A program made the position numbers and the translations under genes. From assembly GCF_000988205.1 (NCBI RefSeq), contig NZ_LAYQ01000006.1, positions 36,911 to 100,910 on the forward strand: DNA of 64,000 nt, given 5' to 3'. Shown in pieces: positions 63,170 to 64,000 of the stretch. Origin of the DNA: Corynebacterium minutissimum. Its GTDB lineage: Bacteria > Actinomycetota > Actinomycetes > Mycobacteriales > Mycobacteriaceae. Under the pieces are notes generated by a model. The model was not told the DNA's origin. It made no database searches and was given only the letters and a program-made list of their open reading frames with translations. Every line of letters starts with the position of its first letter. The first letter of the stretch is position 1.

Positions 63170-63199
63170 TTGACTTTGGTTGAGCTTGTTGGGTAAGGT
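63170..63199 (+). promoter_or_regulatory. rRNA operon promoter
   Basis: TTGACT (63170-63175), an 18-base spacer and TAAGGT (63194-63199) make a near-consensus sigma-A promoter about 380 bases before the 16S gene. Other promoters may exist further in. Confidence 0.7.
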
Positions 63200-63580
63200 T
63201 GTTCGGGCCGCCGCAAGAGGGTTAACGTTTGGTTAATTTTTGTTGTGGTGTGCGGATGATGTCTGAGAACTCAATAGTGTGCCAATGTACTTTTTGTGTT
63301 GGTTGATTTTTATTGTTCTGGCCGTGATGCGTTGTATGTGTGTTGCGGTTGGTGTATGCCGGATGGCGCTTTTCCTTTAAGCGGCGTCATTGTAAATAAT
63401 ATTAAGTTGTTTGGGCATATTGATTTAAATCTTCTAACTAGGCCAGCTCCCTGTTTATCTCCTGTCCCGTCGGTTGGGGGTTGGTTGGATTTTTTCTTTA
63501 TGTAATTTTTGGATAGCCAGTCCGTGCTGTGCACTGGTTTGGTTTGTCTGTTTGTTAGGTTTGGGCTTTTCACGGCCTTT
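63200..63580 (+). other. rrn leader region
   Basis: Non-coding, T-rich leader between the promoter and 16S. It contains GAGAACTCAATAGTGTGCCA near 63263, a sequence widely seen in corynebacterial and other actinobacterial rrn leaders. No gene is supported; open frames here are short and low-complexity. Confidence 0.7.

Positions 63581-64000
<420 letters not shown>

Overview
The window is GC-rich chromosomal DNA of a Corynebacterium. The block rshA - bL37 - whiB1 - rhlE - DUF3107 - DUF3152 - adnA/adnB - cglK - nudC - uvrD2 - zinc metalloprotease - YlbL-like protease - UPF0182 is the conserved actinobacterial order around Mycobacterium tuberculosis Rv3193c-Rv3223c. The block hisN - IMPase - prfB - ftsE - ftsX - smpB - ssrA matches the corynebacterial order. 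DtxR-type iron boxes, lipoprotein signals and the start of a 16S rRNA gene at the right edge agree with this.

Layout. 1-5.8 kb: redox and translation genes (end of sigH, rshA, ribosomal protein bL37, Fe-S regulator whiB1, RNA helicase rhlE). 5.8-17 kb: a DNA-repair run on the + strand (adnA, adnB, K+ channel, nudC, uvrD2). 17-25.4 kb: an orphan E1/cyclodehydratase-like protein, three protease-like proteins, a lipoprotein, and a large UPF0182 membrane protein. 25.5 kb: initiator tRNA. 25.8-31.8 kb: small accessory genes, including a surface von Willebrand factor A protein and an aspartate-dehydrogenase-like enzyme. 31.9-43.2 kb: an eroded iron/siderophore island. It has an intact siderophore-binding lipoprotein, a fusion of a siderophore-interacting flavoprotein with a methyltransferase-like domain, one complete FecBCDE-type importer, the last codons of a lost NRPS adenylation domain, and at least three broken binding-protein genes. 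43.2-52.3 kb: trypsin-like protease, hisN, prfB, ftsEX, smpB, an amino-acid permease and tmRNA. 52.3-59 kb: flavin monooxygenase, DJ-1/PfpI protein, a GNAT gene bracketed by repeats, and an AbgT transporter with an M20 amidohydrolase. 59-63 kb: a second complete DtxR-type siderophore importer. 63.17 kb to the end: rrn promoter, leader and 16S rRNA.

Working together. Iron supply is the dominant accessory theme: three intact binding proteins, two full importers and DtxR-like boxes before each set. Remnants of two or three further binding proteins and of an NRPS show that siderophore synthesis and uptake genes have been lost or shuffled here. AdnA/AdnB form the mycobacterial-type end-resection helicase-nuclease. 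FtsE/FtsX act in division. SmpB and tmRNA act together in ribosome rescue.

Four otherwise conserved genes (DUF3152, adnA, cglK, a lipoprotein) carry single-base frame breaks, most in short G/C runs. This looks more like a sequence-quality pattern than four independent gene losses, but reads are needed to tell. All assignments come from reading motifs and gene order; no database search was run.
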